Both the position numbers and the translations under genes were made by a program. A DNA stretch of 64,000 nucleotides, from positions 930,001-994,000 of the forward strand of contig NZ_FOAX01000002.1 in NCBI RefSeq assembly GCF_900109775.1, read 5' to 3'. Below, piece by piece: positions 56,389-64,000 of this stretch; positions within the stretch are counted from its first letter, which is position 1, and every line of letters starts with the position of its first letter. The DNA is from Pseudoxanthomonas sp. GM95 (GTDB taxonomy: Bacteria > Pseudomonadota > Gammaproteobacteria > Xanthomonadales > Xanthomonadaceae). The notes beneath the pieces were generated by a model, which saw only the letters and a list, made by a program, of their open reading frames with translations, did not search any database and had not been told where the DNA came from.

Positions 56389-57993
56389 TTACTTGGCCAG
56401 CGGCGGGCGTACCAGCACGTAAAGACCGGTCGCCAGCGGATCGGCTGGCGCAGCGGTGTCGTCAGTCGCGGCCGGTCCGGTGCTGGTGGTGATGGCGAGC
56501 TGGCGGCCATCGCGTCCGCCCACGGCCAGGCTGGTCGGCCAGGCCACAGGCAGACCGACCACTTCCTGCATCATCCCGCCTTCGGCCGAGAACCGCGCCA
56601 CGGCCCAGCCGCCGTACAGCGCGACCCACACATCGCCCTGCGCATCGGCGGCCAGCCCGCGGATCTCGCCCGAGGCCTTGGGCACCACGGCCAGGCGGCG
56701 GATGCGCGCATCGCCCTGGCGCATTTCATAGAGCGTGCCGGAGGTGGCGCTGGCCGCGTACAGCCGCGTGCCTTCCGGGTTCCAGCACAAGGCGTCGATG
56801 CGGTCGTCGATGCGCCAGCCGGGCACGGCGATACCGGTGTGCAGCCAGGTGGCGATGCGATAGCCGCCGGCCGGATCGTGGGTGACCTGCCATTCGCGAC
56901 CATCGGGCTGCACGCAGGCGGCGATCGGCGCGGTGCCGCCGCGGCGTTCCAGCGGGCGCTGCACGGCCTTGCCGTCGAAATCCAGCCGCAGGATGCCGTC
57001 GCCGTGCACCACTTCCAGCCCGTTGGGCGTGGCGTGCAGGCTGCGGGCTTCCACGTCCAGCGTGACCAGCACGCGGTCCTGCGCGTCCTGCGCGCAGTGC
57101 AGGGTGGAGGTGGCCTTGTCGATCCAGTACCAGCAGTTGCGCGCGGTCGACCAGCTGGCGAAATCGCCACCGCTGGCCGCCGGGCCGGCGATGCGCTGGA
57201 CCTGGTCGTCGTGGGTCACCTCGACCGTGCCGGCCAGGCGTTCGCCGATACGCTGCGCGGCCTCGGTGAGTTCGGTGCCGAACTGGGCCATGCGCTCGGG
57301 CGTGAAGCGCTCGGTCGCGCCGGACAGGCTCAGCGCGCCGCGCACGACGCCCTGCATGTCGCGGATCACCGCGGCCACGCATCGCGCGCCCAGCCGGCTC
57401 TCTTCATCGTCGATGGCGTAGCCCTGCGCCTTGACCGTGGCGATCATCGCACTGACCTGCTCGCGGCTGGTCGCACTGCTGGGCGTGAATGGCGTCATCG
57501 GCAGGCGGGCCAGCAACGGATTGCGCTCGCCGGTGCGCATGGCCGCCAGCAGCGCCTTGCCGGCGGCGGTGACATGCAGCAGCCGGCCCTGGCCGACGTG
57601 CGTGTCGCCCTGCGAACGGTGCGCGCCGCGGGTGCGTTCCAGCGCGATGACTTCCAGGCCGTCGCGCACCCACAGGCAGGTGGTCTCACCGGTGATGGCG
57701 CGCAGGTAGTTGAGTTCGATATTGGCCGCGACCACCAGCGCCGGCGCCGGGTGCGATTCGCGGCTTAGCTGCAGCGCGCCGAAGCCCAGGCGATACGCAC
57801 GCCGGGTCGATTCGCGCCGCACCAGGTTGCGTTCGATCAGGCCGCTGAGCATGCGGTAGGCGGTGGTACGCGGCAGTTGGACCTGCTGGGCGATTTCCGC
57901 GAACGTCACGCCCTTGGGGGAGGTGCCAATGGCCTCCAGGACATCGAGCGCGCGCTCGATGGTGCCGGTGGCCTTGCGCGTGTTTTCACTCAT
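56389..57993 (-). CDS. IclR-type regulator fused to SMP-30/gluconolactonase-like domain
   Basis: A 534-residue protein with two parts. Residues 1-250 are an IclR regulator: HTH (GTIERALDVLEAIG, VTFAEIAQQVQLPRTTAYRM) and the ligand-binding domain (LHVTAAGKALLAAM, GYAIDDEESRLGARCVAAVI). Residues 260-520 resemble an SMP-30/gluconolaconase propeller (CWNPEGTRLYAASATSGTLY, AADAQGDVWVALYGGWAVAR, PTSLAVGGRDGRQLAIT). Fusing a sensor-enzyme-like domain to an IclR DNA-binding part suggests detection of a sugar lactone or related ligand (inference). The ATG at 57993 is preferred for its AGGA at 11 nt. It converges on the tautomerase gene. Confidence 0.85.
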   Translation of the reverse strand: MSENTRKATGTIERALDVLEAIGTSPKGVTFAEIAQQVQLPRTTAYRMLSGLIERNLVRRESTRRAYRLGFGALQLSRESHPAPALVVAANIELNYLRAITGETTCLWVRDGLEVIALERTRGAHRSQGDTHVGQGRLLHVTAAGKALLAAMRTGERNPLLARLPMTPFTPSSATSREQVSAMIATVKAQGYAIDDEESRLGARCVAAVIRDMQGVVRGALSLSGATERFTPERMAQFGTELTEAAQRIGERLAGTVEVTHDDQVQRIAGPAASGGDFASWSTARNCWYWIDKATSTLHCAQDAQDRVLVTLDVEARSLHATPNGLEVVHGDGILRLDFDGKAVQRPLERRGGTAPIAACVQPDGREWQVTHDPAGGYRIATWLHTGIAVPGWRIDDRIDALCWNPEGTRLYAASATSGTLYEMRQGDARIRRLAVVPKASGEIRGLAADAQGDVWVALYGGWAVARFSAEGGMMQEVVGLPVAWPTSLAVGGRDGRQLAITTSTGPAATDDTAAPADPLATGLYVLVRPPLAK

Positions 57994-58164
57994 GTTGCCG
58001 GTCATCCTGGCCGATGGGCCGATGTGGGGCAGTGAAGCGCGCGTTGGACGATCCGGGCGGATCGCCGCGCGCCGCGCATTGTCGGGCAAATCGCGTCAAT
58101 GTGGCGAGGCGCGCTCGGCATCAGTACAGGCGTAGGCTGGCATGAGGCCGCCGCGCGGCGGATT

Positions 58165-59043
58165 TCACCAGTCCAGCGTGCCGGTGACCACGGTCTGGAC
58201 TTGGCCGCCGGACCAGACCTCGCCCTGCGCGTCGATGCGCAGTTCCAGCAGGGCGTCGAAGCCCACCTCGCGGCCCTGGCTGGCCACGTAGCGGCCGTCG
58301 ATGCCGGGCAGGGCGCCCTGGCTGTCCAGCCACGCCGCCAGCACCGCGTTGGCCGCGCCGGAGGCCGCATCCTCGAAGCGCCGGCCGTTGCCGACGAAGG
58401 CCCGCACCGCCAGCTGGTAATCGGCGTGGCCGGCCACGCGCGCATAGGCGAACACGCCCATCGCGCCGGCGGCTTCGGCCAGGGTGGCGATGGCGTCCCA
58501 GTCCGGTTGAAGGCCGCGCAGGTTGGCTTCGTCGCGCAGTTCGACTACCCACCATTTGCGGCCGCCGTCCATGAGGGCAGGCGGCAGCGGGCCCAGCGGC
58601 CAGCCGGCGATGGCCGGCGCCAGGCGCGTATCGCTGGCATCGACGATCTCGGCCACCGACGCGCGTGGCACGCGGATGGCGATGCGCTGGACGCCGTCGA
58701 TCGTCTCCACCCGCAGCGGCAGCTGGCCGGCGATGCCGTCCTGGACCAGCACGCCATCGTGGGCCTGGGCTACGCCCGCGGCCAGCACCGCGTGGGCCGT
58801 GCCGACGCTGGGATGACCGGCGAAGGGCACCTCTTTCTGCGGGGCGAACATGCGCAGCCGGTAGCTGGCGCAGTCGTCTTCGGCCGGGAACACGAAGGTG
58901 GTCTCCGGCAACTTGGTCCAGCGGGCGATCGCCTGCATCGCCGCGTCATCCAGGCCCTGCGCATCCAGCACTACGGCGAGCGGATTGCCGCAGCCGGGGC
59001 GCGGGGAAAACACATCGACCTGCAGGAAACGGCGGGTGGTCAT
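58165..59043 (-). CDS. PhzF family isomerase (copy 1)
   Basis: A 292-residue PhzF-like isomerase. Two pseudo-symmetric domains; the catalytic Glu region is KLPETTFVFP, with EVPFAGHPSVGTAHAV and the second-domain FEDAASGAANAVLAAWL. Family enzymes isomerise or epimerise small acids; without phenazine genes nearby the substrate is unknown. More divergent than copies 2 and 3. Confidence 0.88.
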   Translation of the reverse strand: MTTRRFLQVDVFSPRPGCGNPLAVVLDAQGLDDAAMQAIARWTKLPETTFVFPAEDDCASYRLRMFAPQKEVPFAGHPSVGTAHAVLAAGVAQAHDGVLVQDGIAGQLPLRVETIDGVQRIAIRVPRASVAEIVDASDTRLAPAIAGWPLGPLPPALMDGGRKWWVVELRDEANLRGLQPDWDAIATLAEAAGAMGVFAYARVAGHADYQLAVRAFVGNGRRFEDAASGAANAVLAAWLDSQGALPGIDGRYVASQGREVGFDALLELRIDAQGEVWSGGQVQTVVTGTLDW

Positions 59044-59104
59044 GGCGGATCGGGCTTGCGAAGGGGGCCTGCAGGGTAGCAGCGCCGCCGTGCGCGCCCA
59101 TGCT

Positions 59105-59998
59105 TCACCAGTGCAGCTGCGCCTGGATCACTGCCTGCACTTGGCCACCGATCCAGACCTCGCCTGCCTCGTCCACCTGCACTTGGACCAAGCCATCGCG
59201 GCCGACTTCGCGGCCCTGGCTGGCGAGGTAATGACCGTCGCGACCCGGCAACGCGCCGGCGGCGTGCAGCAGCGCGGCGATGCTGGCGTTGGCGCTGCCG
59301 GTCACCGGGTCTTCCGGCGTGGACGGCGCATCCAGTGGGCAGAACGCGCGCACCACCAGGTCGTGTTCGCCGCCGTCGTCCAGTGCGAACACCGCCAGCC
59401 CGGTCGCATCGCTGGCCCGCGAGAGCGCGGCGATGGCCTGCAGGTCCGGCTGCAGCGCCCGCACGCTGGCGGCATCGGCCAGTTCCACCAGCCACCAGCT
59501 GGGGCCGTTGTTCCACAACGCCGGCGGGCGGATCGCGGCCGGCCAGCACTGGGTCGCGCGGTCGAACGCGGCCTGCATCGCGGGCGTGGTGTCCAGCGGA
59601 TGGGCGCGTGGGGCACGGACGAACGGGCTAGTCAGGCCCTGCGCATCGCGCGTGATCCGCACCGGCAACAGGCCGGCGGCGCATTGCTGGACCAGGCGGT
59701 CTTCCGGCGCCGTCGCCAGCCCAAGGGCCAAAGCCGCCCAGGCCGCGCCGACGCTGGGATGGCCGGCAAAGGGCAGCTCGCAGCCCGGGGTGAAGATGCG
59801 CACGCGATAGTCGGCGCCGGCGTCGGGCGGCAGGAAGAAGATCGTCTCGGGCAGGTTCAACCACGCGGCCAGCGCCTGCATCCCGACGCTGTCCAGGCCC
59901 TGGCTGTCGGCGATCACGCCCAGCGGGTTGCCGGTGCCGGGCCCTTGCGCGAACACGTCCAGCTGCAGGTAGCGGCGGGCCGCGCCGGCTCGGCTCAC
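59105..59998 (-). CDS. PhzF family isomerase (copy 2)
   Basis: A 297-residue paralogue starting at GTG 59998, which overlaps the copy 3 stop (GTGA). It has YLQLDVFAQGPGTGNPLGVI, NLPETIFFLP, ELPFAGHPSVGAAWAAL and PVTGSANASIAALL. It is strikingly similar to copy 3. The track-length extension to 60046 would overlap copy 3 by about 50 bp and is not needed. Confidence 0.87.
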   Translation of the reverse strand: MSRAGAARRYLQLDVFAQGPGTGNPLGVIADSQGLDSVGMQALAAWLNLPETIFFLPPDAGADYRVRIFTPGCELPFAGHPSVGAAWAALALGLATAPEDRLVQQCAAGLLPVRITRDAQGLTSPFVRAPRAHPLDTTPAMQAAFDRATQCWPAAIRPPALWNNGPSWWLVELADAASVRALQPDLQAIAALSRASDATGLAVFALDDGGEHDLVVRAFCPLDAPSTPEDPVTGSANASIAALLHAAGALPGRDGHYLASQGREVGRDGLVQVQVDEAGEVWIGGQVQAVIQAQLHW

Positions 59999-60885
59999 CA
60001 CGCGATCTGGCCCTGGATGACCGGCTGCACCTGGCCGCCGATCCACACATCGCGCGCGTCATCGACCTGGACCAGTACCCGGCCATCGCGGCCGAGTTCG
60101 CGGCCCTGGCTGGCGACATAGCGGCCGTCGCGGCCGGGCAGGGCGTCATTGGCCGCGAGGTAGGCGCCGATGCTGCCGTTGGCGCTGCCGGTGACCGGAT
60201 CTTCGGCCACCCCCACGCCGGGGGCGAAAGCGCGCACGGCCAGATCATGTTCGCCGCCGTGGCTGCGGGCGAACACCGCCAGCTTGCCGTTGCCGGGCAG
60301 GGCGGCGATCAGCGCCTGGTCGGGTTGAAGCGCGCGCAGCGCAGCCTCGTCGGCCAGCTCCAGCAGCCACCAGTCCGGGCCGTTGTTGTGCAGCGCCGGC
60401 GGTAGCGCGCCGCGGGCCGCGCCAAAGACACTCGGCGCCAGCAGCCAGTCCGGCGCCGGCACGTCGCGGCGATGCACCGCACGCGGCGTGCGCACGTCTA
60501 CCAGGCGCACGCCATCGGCTTGCTTGACCTGCACCGGCAGCATGCCGGCGGCGCACTGCTGCACCAGCGCGGTCCGGCCGGACGCATCGGGCTGGCGGTG
60601 CTCTGGCCGGACCAGACCCATCTCCAGCGCCGCCCAGGCCGCGCCCACGCTGGGATGGCCGGCGAAGGGCAGCTCGCCCTTCGGGGTGAAGATGCGGATG
60701 TGGTAATCGGCGCCGTGCCCGCCCACCGGCAGGAAGAAGATCGTCTCCGACAGATTCAGCCAGGCCGCCAGCGCCTGCATGGCCGCGCTGTCCAGGCCAT
60801 GGGCGTCGACCACCACGCCCAGCGGATTGCCGGTGCCCGGCGCATGGGCGAAGACGTCGAGTTGCAGGTAGCGGCGCTGGGTCAT
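59995..60885 (-). CDS. PhzF family isomerase (copy 3)
   Basis: A 296-residue paralogue. It has YLQLDVFAHAPGTGNPLGVV, NLSETIFFLPVGG, ELPFAGHPSVGAAWAAL and PVTGSANGSIGAYL; its Glu motif begins with Ser instead of Pro. First gene of the three; the divergent lysAC promoter lies 30 bp upstream. Confidence 0.88.
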   Translation of the reverse strand: MTQRRYLQLDVFAHAPGTGNPLGVVVDAHGLDSAAMQALAAWLNLSETIFFLPVGGHGADYHIRIFTPKGELPFAGHPSVGAAWAALEMGLVRPEHRQPDASGRTALVQQCAAGMLPVQVKQADGVRLVDVRTPRAVHRRDVPAPDWLLAPSVFGAARGALPPALHNNGPDWWLLELADEAALRALQPDQALIAALPGNGKLAVFARSHGGEHDLAVRAFAPGVGVAEDPVTGSANGSIGAYLAANDALPGRDGRYVASQGRELGRDGRVLVQVDDARDVWIGGQVQPVIQGQIAW

Positions 60886-60916
60886 GCGGGGGCGGGTCCT
60901 CGGAGGGCGGTTCCAT

Positions 60917-60952
60917 TAGAATTGGAGATTCCGCCCGTTTGATCGGGTTTTT
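60917..60952 (+). promoter_or_regulatory. -10 element and short attenuator-like hairpin before lysAC
   Basis: TAGAAT at 60917-60922 is a candidate -10. In the ~50-nt leader, CCCG-N6-CGGG (60934-60947) is followed by five T, a miniature terminator shape. It is too short for a lysine riboswitch. Confidence 0.4.
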
Positions 60953-60981
60953 CCTCCCCAATCGTAGACTCCAAAGCCCCC

Positions 60982-63579
60982 ATGTCAGCTTCCCCCCCGA
61001 ACGATCGTTGGATCGTGCTCAAGTTCGGCGGCACTTCTGTGTCGCGTCGTCATCGCTGGGACACCATCGGGAAGCTGGCGAAAAAACGGGCGGAAGACAA
61101 TGACGCGCGCGTGGTGGTGGTGGTCTCGGCGCTCTCGGGCGTCACCAACGAACTCACCGCGATTGCCGACGGCGCCGCCGATACCGCCGCGCGCGTGGTC
61201 GCGCTGGAACTGCGCCATCGCGAATTCCTGGCCGAGCTGGAACTGGATGCCGACGCCGTGCTGGGCGAGCGCCTGGCCGCGCTGCGCGGGCTGGCCACCG
61301 ATCCGCGTGCGGCGACCCGCGCGCTGGACTGGCAGGCCGAAGTGCTGGGCCAAGGCGAACTGCTGTCCTCCACCATCGGCGCGGCGTACCTGTCGGCAAA
61401 CGGCCTGGATATCGGCTGGTGCGATGCGCGGCAGTGGCTCGACGCGATGACCATCCCCAACCAGACCGCGTGGGCGCAGCGTCTGTCGGTGTCGTGCGAT
61501 CCGCGCGGCAGCGATGACTGGCGCGCGCGCTTCCGTACCCAGCCCAATCGCGTACTGATCAGCCAGGGCTTCATCGCTCGCCACAACGACGGCGGTACGG
61601 CGATCCTGGGGCGCGGCGGTTCGGACACCTCGGCCGCGTATTTCGGCGCGCTGCTCAAGGCGCAGCGCGTGGAAATCTGGACCGACGTGCCGGGCATGTT
61701 CAGCGCCAATCCGAAGGAAGTGCCGGACGCGCGCCTGCTCACGCGCCTGGACTACTTCGAAGCACAGGAAATCGCCACCACCGGCGCCAAGGTGCTGCAT
61801 CCGCGTTCGATCAAGCCGTGCCGCGATGCCGGCGTGCCGATGGCGATCCTGGACACCGAGCGCCCCGAGCTGCCGGGCACCAGCATCGACGGCAATGCGG
61901 TCACCGTGCCGGGCGTCAAGGCGATCAGCCGCCGCAACGGCATCGTGCTGGTGTCGATGGAAGGCATCGGCATGTGGCAGCAGGTCGGCTTCCTGGCTGA
62001 TGTGTTCGCCCGCTTCAAGAAGCACGGCCTGTCGGTGGACCTGATCGGTTCATCGGAGACCAACGTCACCGTGTCGCTGGACCCGTCCGAGAACCTGGTC
62101 AGCACCGACGTGCTGGCCGCGCTGTCCTCGGACCTGGCCGAAATCTGCCGGGTCAAGGTGATCGCGCCGTGCGCAGCCATCACTCTGGTCGGCCGCGGCA
62201 TGCGCTCGCTGCTGCACAAACTGTCCGATGTGTGGGCGACCTTCGGCAAGGAGCGCGTCCATCTGATTTCGCAGTCGTCCAACGACTTGAACCTGACCTT
62301 CGTCATCGATGAAGCCGATGCCGACGGCCTGCTGCCGATCCTGCACGGCGAGCTGATCGATTCCGGCGCGATGCCGGTGGAAGAGGCCAGCGTGTTCGGC
62401 CCGCGCTGGCGCGAACTCAATGGCGCGGTGCGACCGCGCCAGACGCCGTGGTGGCACACCCAACGTGCGCAGCTGCTGGACCTGGCGCCGGCCGGCACGC
62501 CGACCTACGCCTATCACTTGCCGACGGTGCGCGAACGCGCCCGCGCGCTGGCGGCGATCCCGCAGATCGACCACCGCTTCTACGCGATCAAGGCCAACTC
62601 GCATCCGGCGATCCTGCGCACCCTGGTCGAGGAAGGCTTCGGCCTGGAATGCGTGTCGCTGGGCGAGTTGCGCCACGTGTTTGAATCGGTGCCGACGCTC
62701 GAAGCCAAGCGCGTGCTGTTCACGCCCAGCTTTGCGCCCAAGCGCGAGTACGAGGCGGCGCTCGCCATGGGCGTCAACGTCACCGTCGACAGCGTCGAAG
62801 CGCTGCAGAACTGGCCGGAAGTCTTCAAGGGCCGCACGCTGTGGGTGCGCGTGGACCTGGGCCACGGCGACGGCCACCACGAGAAGGTCAACACCGGCGG
62901 CAAGGCTTCCAAGTTCGGCCTGTCGGCGGCGCGCGTGGATGAGTTCGTCGCGCTGGCGCGCGGTTTGGGCATCACCCTCACCGGTCTGCACGCGCACCTG
63001 GGCAGCGGCGTGGAAGCCGAAGGCCACTGGCGCCTGATGTGCGACGAGCTGGCCGGCTTCGCCCGTCGCATCGGCACCATCGAAGTGATCGATATCGGCG
63101 GCGGCTTGCCCATCCCGTACCACGCCGACGACGAACCCTTCGACCTGGTCGCGTGGTCGCGCGGGCTGGAAGAGGTCAAGGCCGTGCATCCAGCCTTCCG
63201 CCTGGCGATCGAGCCTGGCCGTTACCTGGTGGCCGAGGCCGGCGTGCTGCTGGCCAGCGCCACGCAGGTCATCGAGAAGGACGGCGTGCGCCGCGTCGGC
63301 CTGGACGCCGGCATGAACACCCTGATCCGCCCGGCGATGTACGACGCCTGGCACGACATCGCCAACCTGAGCCGCTTGGACGATGCGGCCACGGCGAGCT
63401 TCGACGTGGTCGGCCCGATCTGCGAATCCTCCGACGTGTTCGGCCGTCGCCGCGCCTTGCCGGTGGCGACCGCACCGGGCGATGTCATGGCGATCTCCGA
63501 CGCCGGCGCCTACGGCTACAGCATGGCCAGTACCTACAACCAGCGCGAGCTGCCCAACGAAGTGATCATTGATGTCTGA
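60982..63579 (+). CDS. lysAC: Bifunctional aspartate kinase/diaminopimelate decarboxylase
   Basis: An 865-residue fusion of the first and last enzymes of lysine synthesis. Residues 1-470 are a class III aspartate kinase: VLKFGGTSVSRR, VVSALSGVTNEL, FIARHNDGGTAILGRGGSDT, then ACT-type sensor repeats. Residues about 480-865 are a PLP decarboxylase: RFYAIKANSHPAILR with the PLP Lys, LHAHLGSGVE, IDIGGGLPIPYH, and CESSDVFGRR with the active-site Cys. This fusion is a hallmark of Xanthomonadaceae. No ribosome site is apparent. Confidence 0.95.
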   Translation: MSASPPNDRWIVLKFGGTSVSRRHRWDTIGKLAKKRAEDNDARVVVVVSALSGVTNELTAIADGAADTAARVVALELRHREFLAELELDADAVLGERLAALRGLATDPRAATRALDWQAEVLGQGELLSSTIGAAYLSANGLDIGWCDARQWLDAMTIPNQTAWAQRLSVSCDPRGSDDWRARFRTQPNRVLISQGFIARHNDGGTAILGRGGSDTSAAYFGALLKAQRVEIWTDVPGMFSANPKEVPDARLLTRLDYFEAQEIATTGAKVLHPRSIKPCRDAGVPMAILDTERPELPGTSIDGNAVTVPGVKAISRRNGIVLVSMEGIGMWQQVGFLADVFARFKKHGLSVDLIGSSETNVTVSLDPSENLVSTDVLAALSSDLAEICRVKVIAPCAAITLVGRGMRSLLHKLSDVWATFGKERVHLISQSSNDLNLTFVIDEADADGLLPILHGELIDSGAMPVEEASVFGPRWRELNGAVRPRQTPWWHTQRAQLLDLAPAGTPTYAYHLPTVRERARALAAIPQIDHRFYAIKANSHPAILRTLVEEGFGLECVSLGELRHVFESVPTLEAKRVLFTPSFAPKREYEAALAMGVNVTVDSVEALQNWPEVFKGRTLWVRVDLGHGDGHHEKVNTGGKASKFGLSAARVDEFVALARGLGITLTGLHAHLGSGVEAEGHWRLMCDELAGFARRIGTIEVIDIGGGLPIPYHADDEPFDLVAWSRGLEEVKAVHPAFRLAIEPGRYLVAEAGVLLASATQVIEKDGVRRVGLDAGMNTLIRPAMYDAWHDIANLSRLDDAATASFDVVGPICESSDVFGRRRALPVATAPGDVMAISDAGAYGYSMASTYNQRELPNEVIIDV

Positions 63580-64000
63580 GTGGACCTTCCAGCGCGAGAC
63601 CGTCAAGCAGTTCCGCTTCGTCGGCTGTGATTTCGACCCGGCCACCGGCGTGGCGCGTCTGCGCTACGCCTTCGACCAAGGCCCGGAGCTGGTGGAGACG
63701 GTGAGCTTCCCCGGCGCGCCGTTCGCACTTGATGCGGCGCGCACGCAGGCCGTGCACCGCGCGCTGCGCCTGCTGCACCTGATCGCCGGCGTGAGCTATT
63801 ACAAGGCGGGCGTGCCGCCGGAGCTGGTGATTGAAGGCGACCCCATCGACGCCGATACCGCTGCGCTGATGGAAGACGTGTACACCCACGGCCTGGGCGA
63901 GTTCGCCTATCGCAACGGGCTGGACCTGCATGGGCGCATCCGCTTCCCGGCTAGCGAAGCCGCCGACGACGCGGCGGCACCCGCGCTGGGCCTGGCATCG
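63572..64000 (+). CDS. murL: Probable UDP-MurNAc-L-Ala-L-Glu epimerase (MurL), 3' end outside window
   Basis: The first 143 codons of a gene whose ATG overlaps the lysAC stop by 8 bp. It begins MSEWTFQRETVKQFRFVG; I recall LRLLHLIAGVSYYKAGVPPE and YTHGLGEFAYRNGL as hallmark segments of MurL from Xanthomonas oryzae, which converts UDP-MurNAc-L-Ala-L-Glu to the D-Glu form, paired with MurD2. The catalytic part lies outside the window, so the call rests on the N-terminus and memory. Confidence 0.62.
   Translation, partial: MSEWTFQRETVKQFRFVGCDFDPATGVARLRYAFDQGPELVETVSFPGAPFALDAARTQAVHRALRLLHLIAGVSYYKAGVPPELVIEGDPIDADTAALMEDVYTHGLGEFAYRNGLDLHGRIRFPASEAADDAAAPALGLAS

Noticed and set aside
60886..60981. 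Lysine riboswitch before lysAC
   Set aside because: The leader is about 50 nt; an L-box aptamer needs about 170 nt and none of its conserved segments is present.

Overview
The window is a high-GC (roughly two-thirds G+C) chromosomal segment of a gammaproteobacterium of the family Xanthomonadaceae, probably close to Pseudoxanthomonas, Xanthomonas or Stenotrophomonas. The family is indicated by a fused aspartate kinase/diaminopimelate decarboxylase gene, an HPr-kinase-type PTS cluster beside rpoN and the lpt genes, a xanB-type bifunctional mannose enzyme, a protein ending in the VirD4-interacting domain of xanthomonad type IV secretion effectors, and what looks like the start of a murL-type epimerase gene. 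Genes are tightly packed, often with 1-4 bp overlaps. No rRNA, tRNA, CRISPR array, transposase or prophage was seen. Genus-level placement is inference.

Layout. 1-2.7 kb: truncated secreted peroxiredoxin, an alpha/beta hydrolase and mgtE. 2.9-7.3 kb: regulatory phosphotransferase system (ptsI, ptsH, a mannose-type EIIA, rapZ, hprK). 7.4-12.9 kb: hpf, rpoN, the LPS-export genes lptB-lptA-lptC and the Kdo genes kdsC-kdsD, all on the minus strand. 12.9-14.8 kb: ibaG, murA and a small EF-hand membrane protein. 14.8-21.3 kb: two DUF3108 proteins, purN and purM, then DUF2066, an AI-2E/PerM transporter and hda. 21.3-26.6 kb: a lone type IV secretion effector candidate, the peptidoglycan-recycling pair murU-amgK and manC. 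26.8-31.6 kb: a dicarboxylate-type MFS permease, a GlsB-like membrane protein, an M20 dipeptidase, a ComEA-like protein followed by a GGA-rich RNA candidate, and a HutD protein. 31.6-39.9 kb: an iron island with two Fur-box-like sites: a TonB receptor, piuC and a PepSY/DUF2271/DUF4198/ApbE/flavoreductase operon. 40.0-46.8 kb: the Suf iron-sulfur operon (Rrf2 regulator, sufB, an LprI gene, sufC, sufD, sufS) followed by GNAT and Rieske genes. 47-58 kb: a SET-domain protein, a long palindromic element, a DUF5916 outer-membrane protein, 3-hydroxybutyrate dehydrogenase, small lipoproteins, an M23 peptidase, an HU protein with a basic tail, OsmC, a glycine-zipper protein, a tautomerase and an IclR-SMP-30 fusion regulator. 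58-64 kb: three tandem PhzF paralogues, lysAC and the truncated murL-like gene.

Themes. Cell-envelope work dominates: LPS export and Kdo synthesis, murA, amgK/murU recycling, a probable D-Glu epimerase and manC for GDP-mannose. Iron supply and iron-sulfur assembly lie side by side. The observation I rate highest is 30.77-30.99 kb: ten GGA motifs within 155 nt, several in predicted hairpin loops, one matching the CsrA/RsmA SELEX consensus over ten positions, ending in an intrinsic terminator. A palindrome with GacA-box geometry lies upstream of the same unit. Together these suggest an undescribed Csr/Rsm-type regulatory RNA attached to a comEA-like gene.
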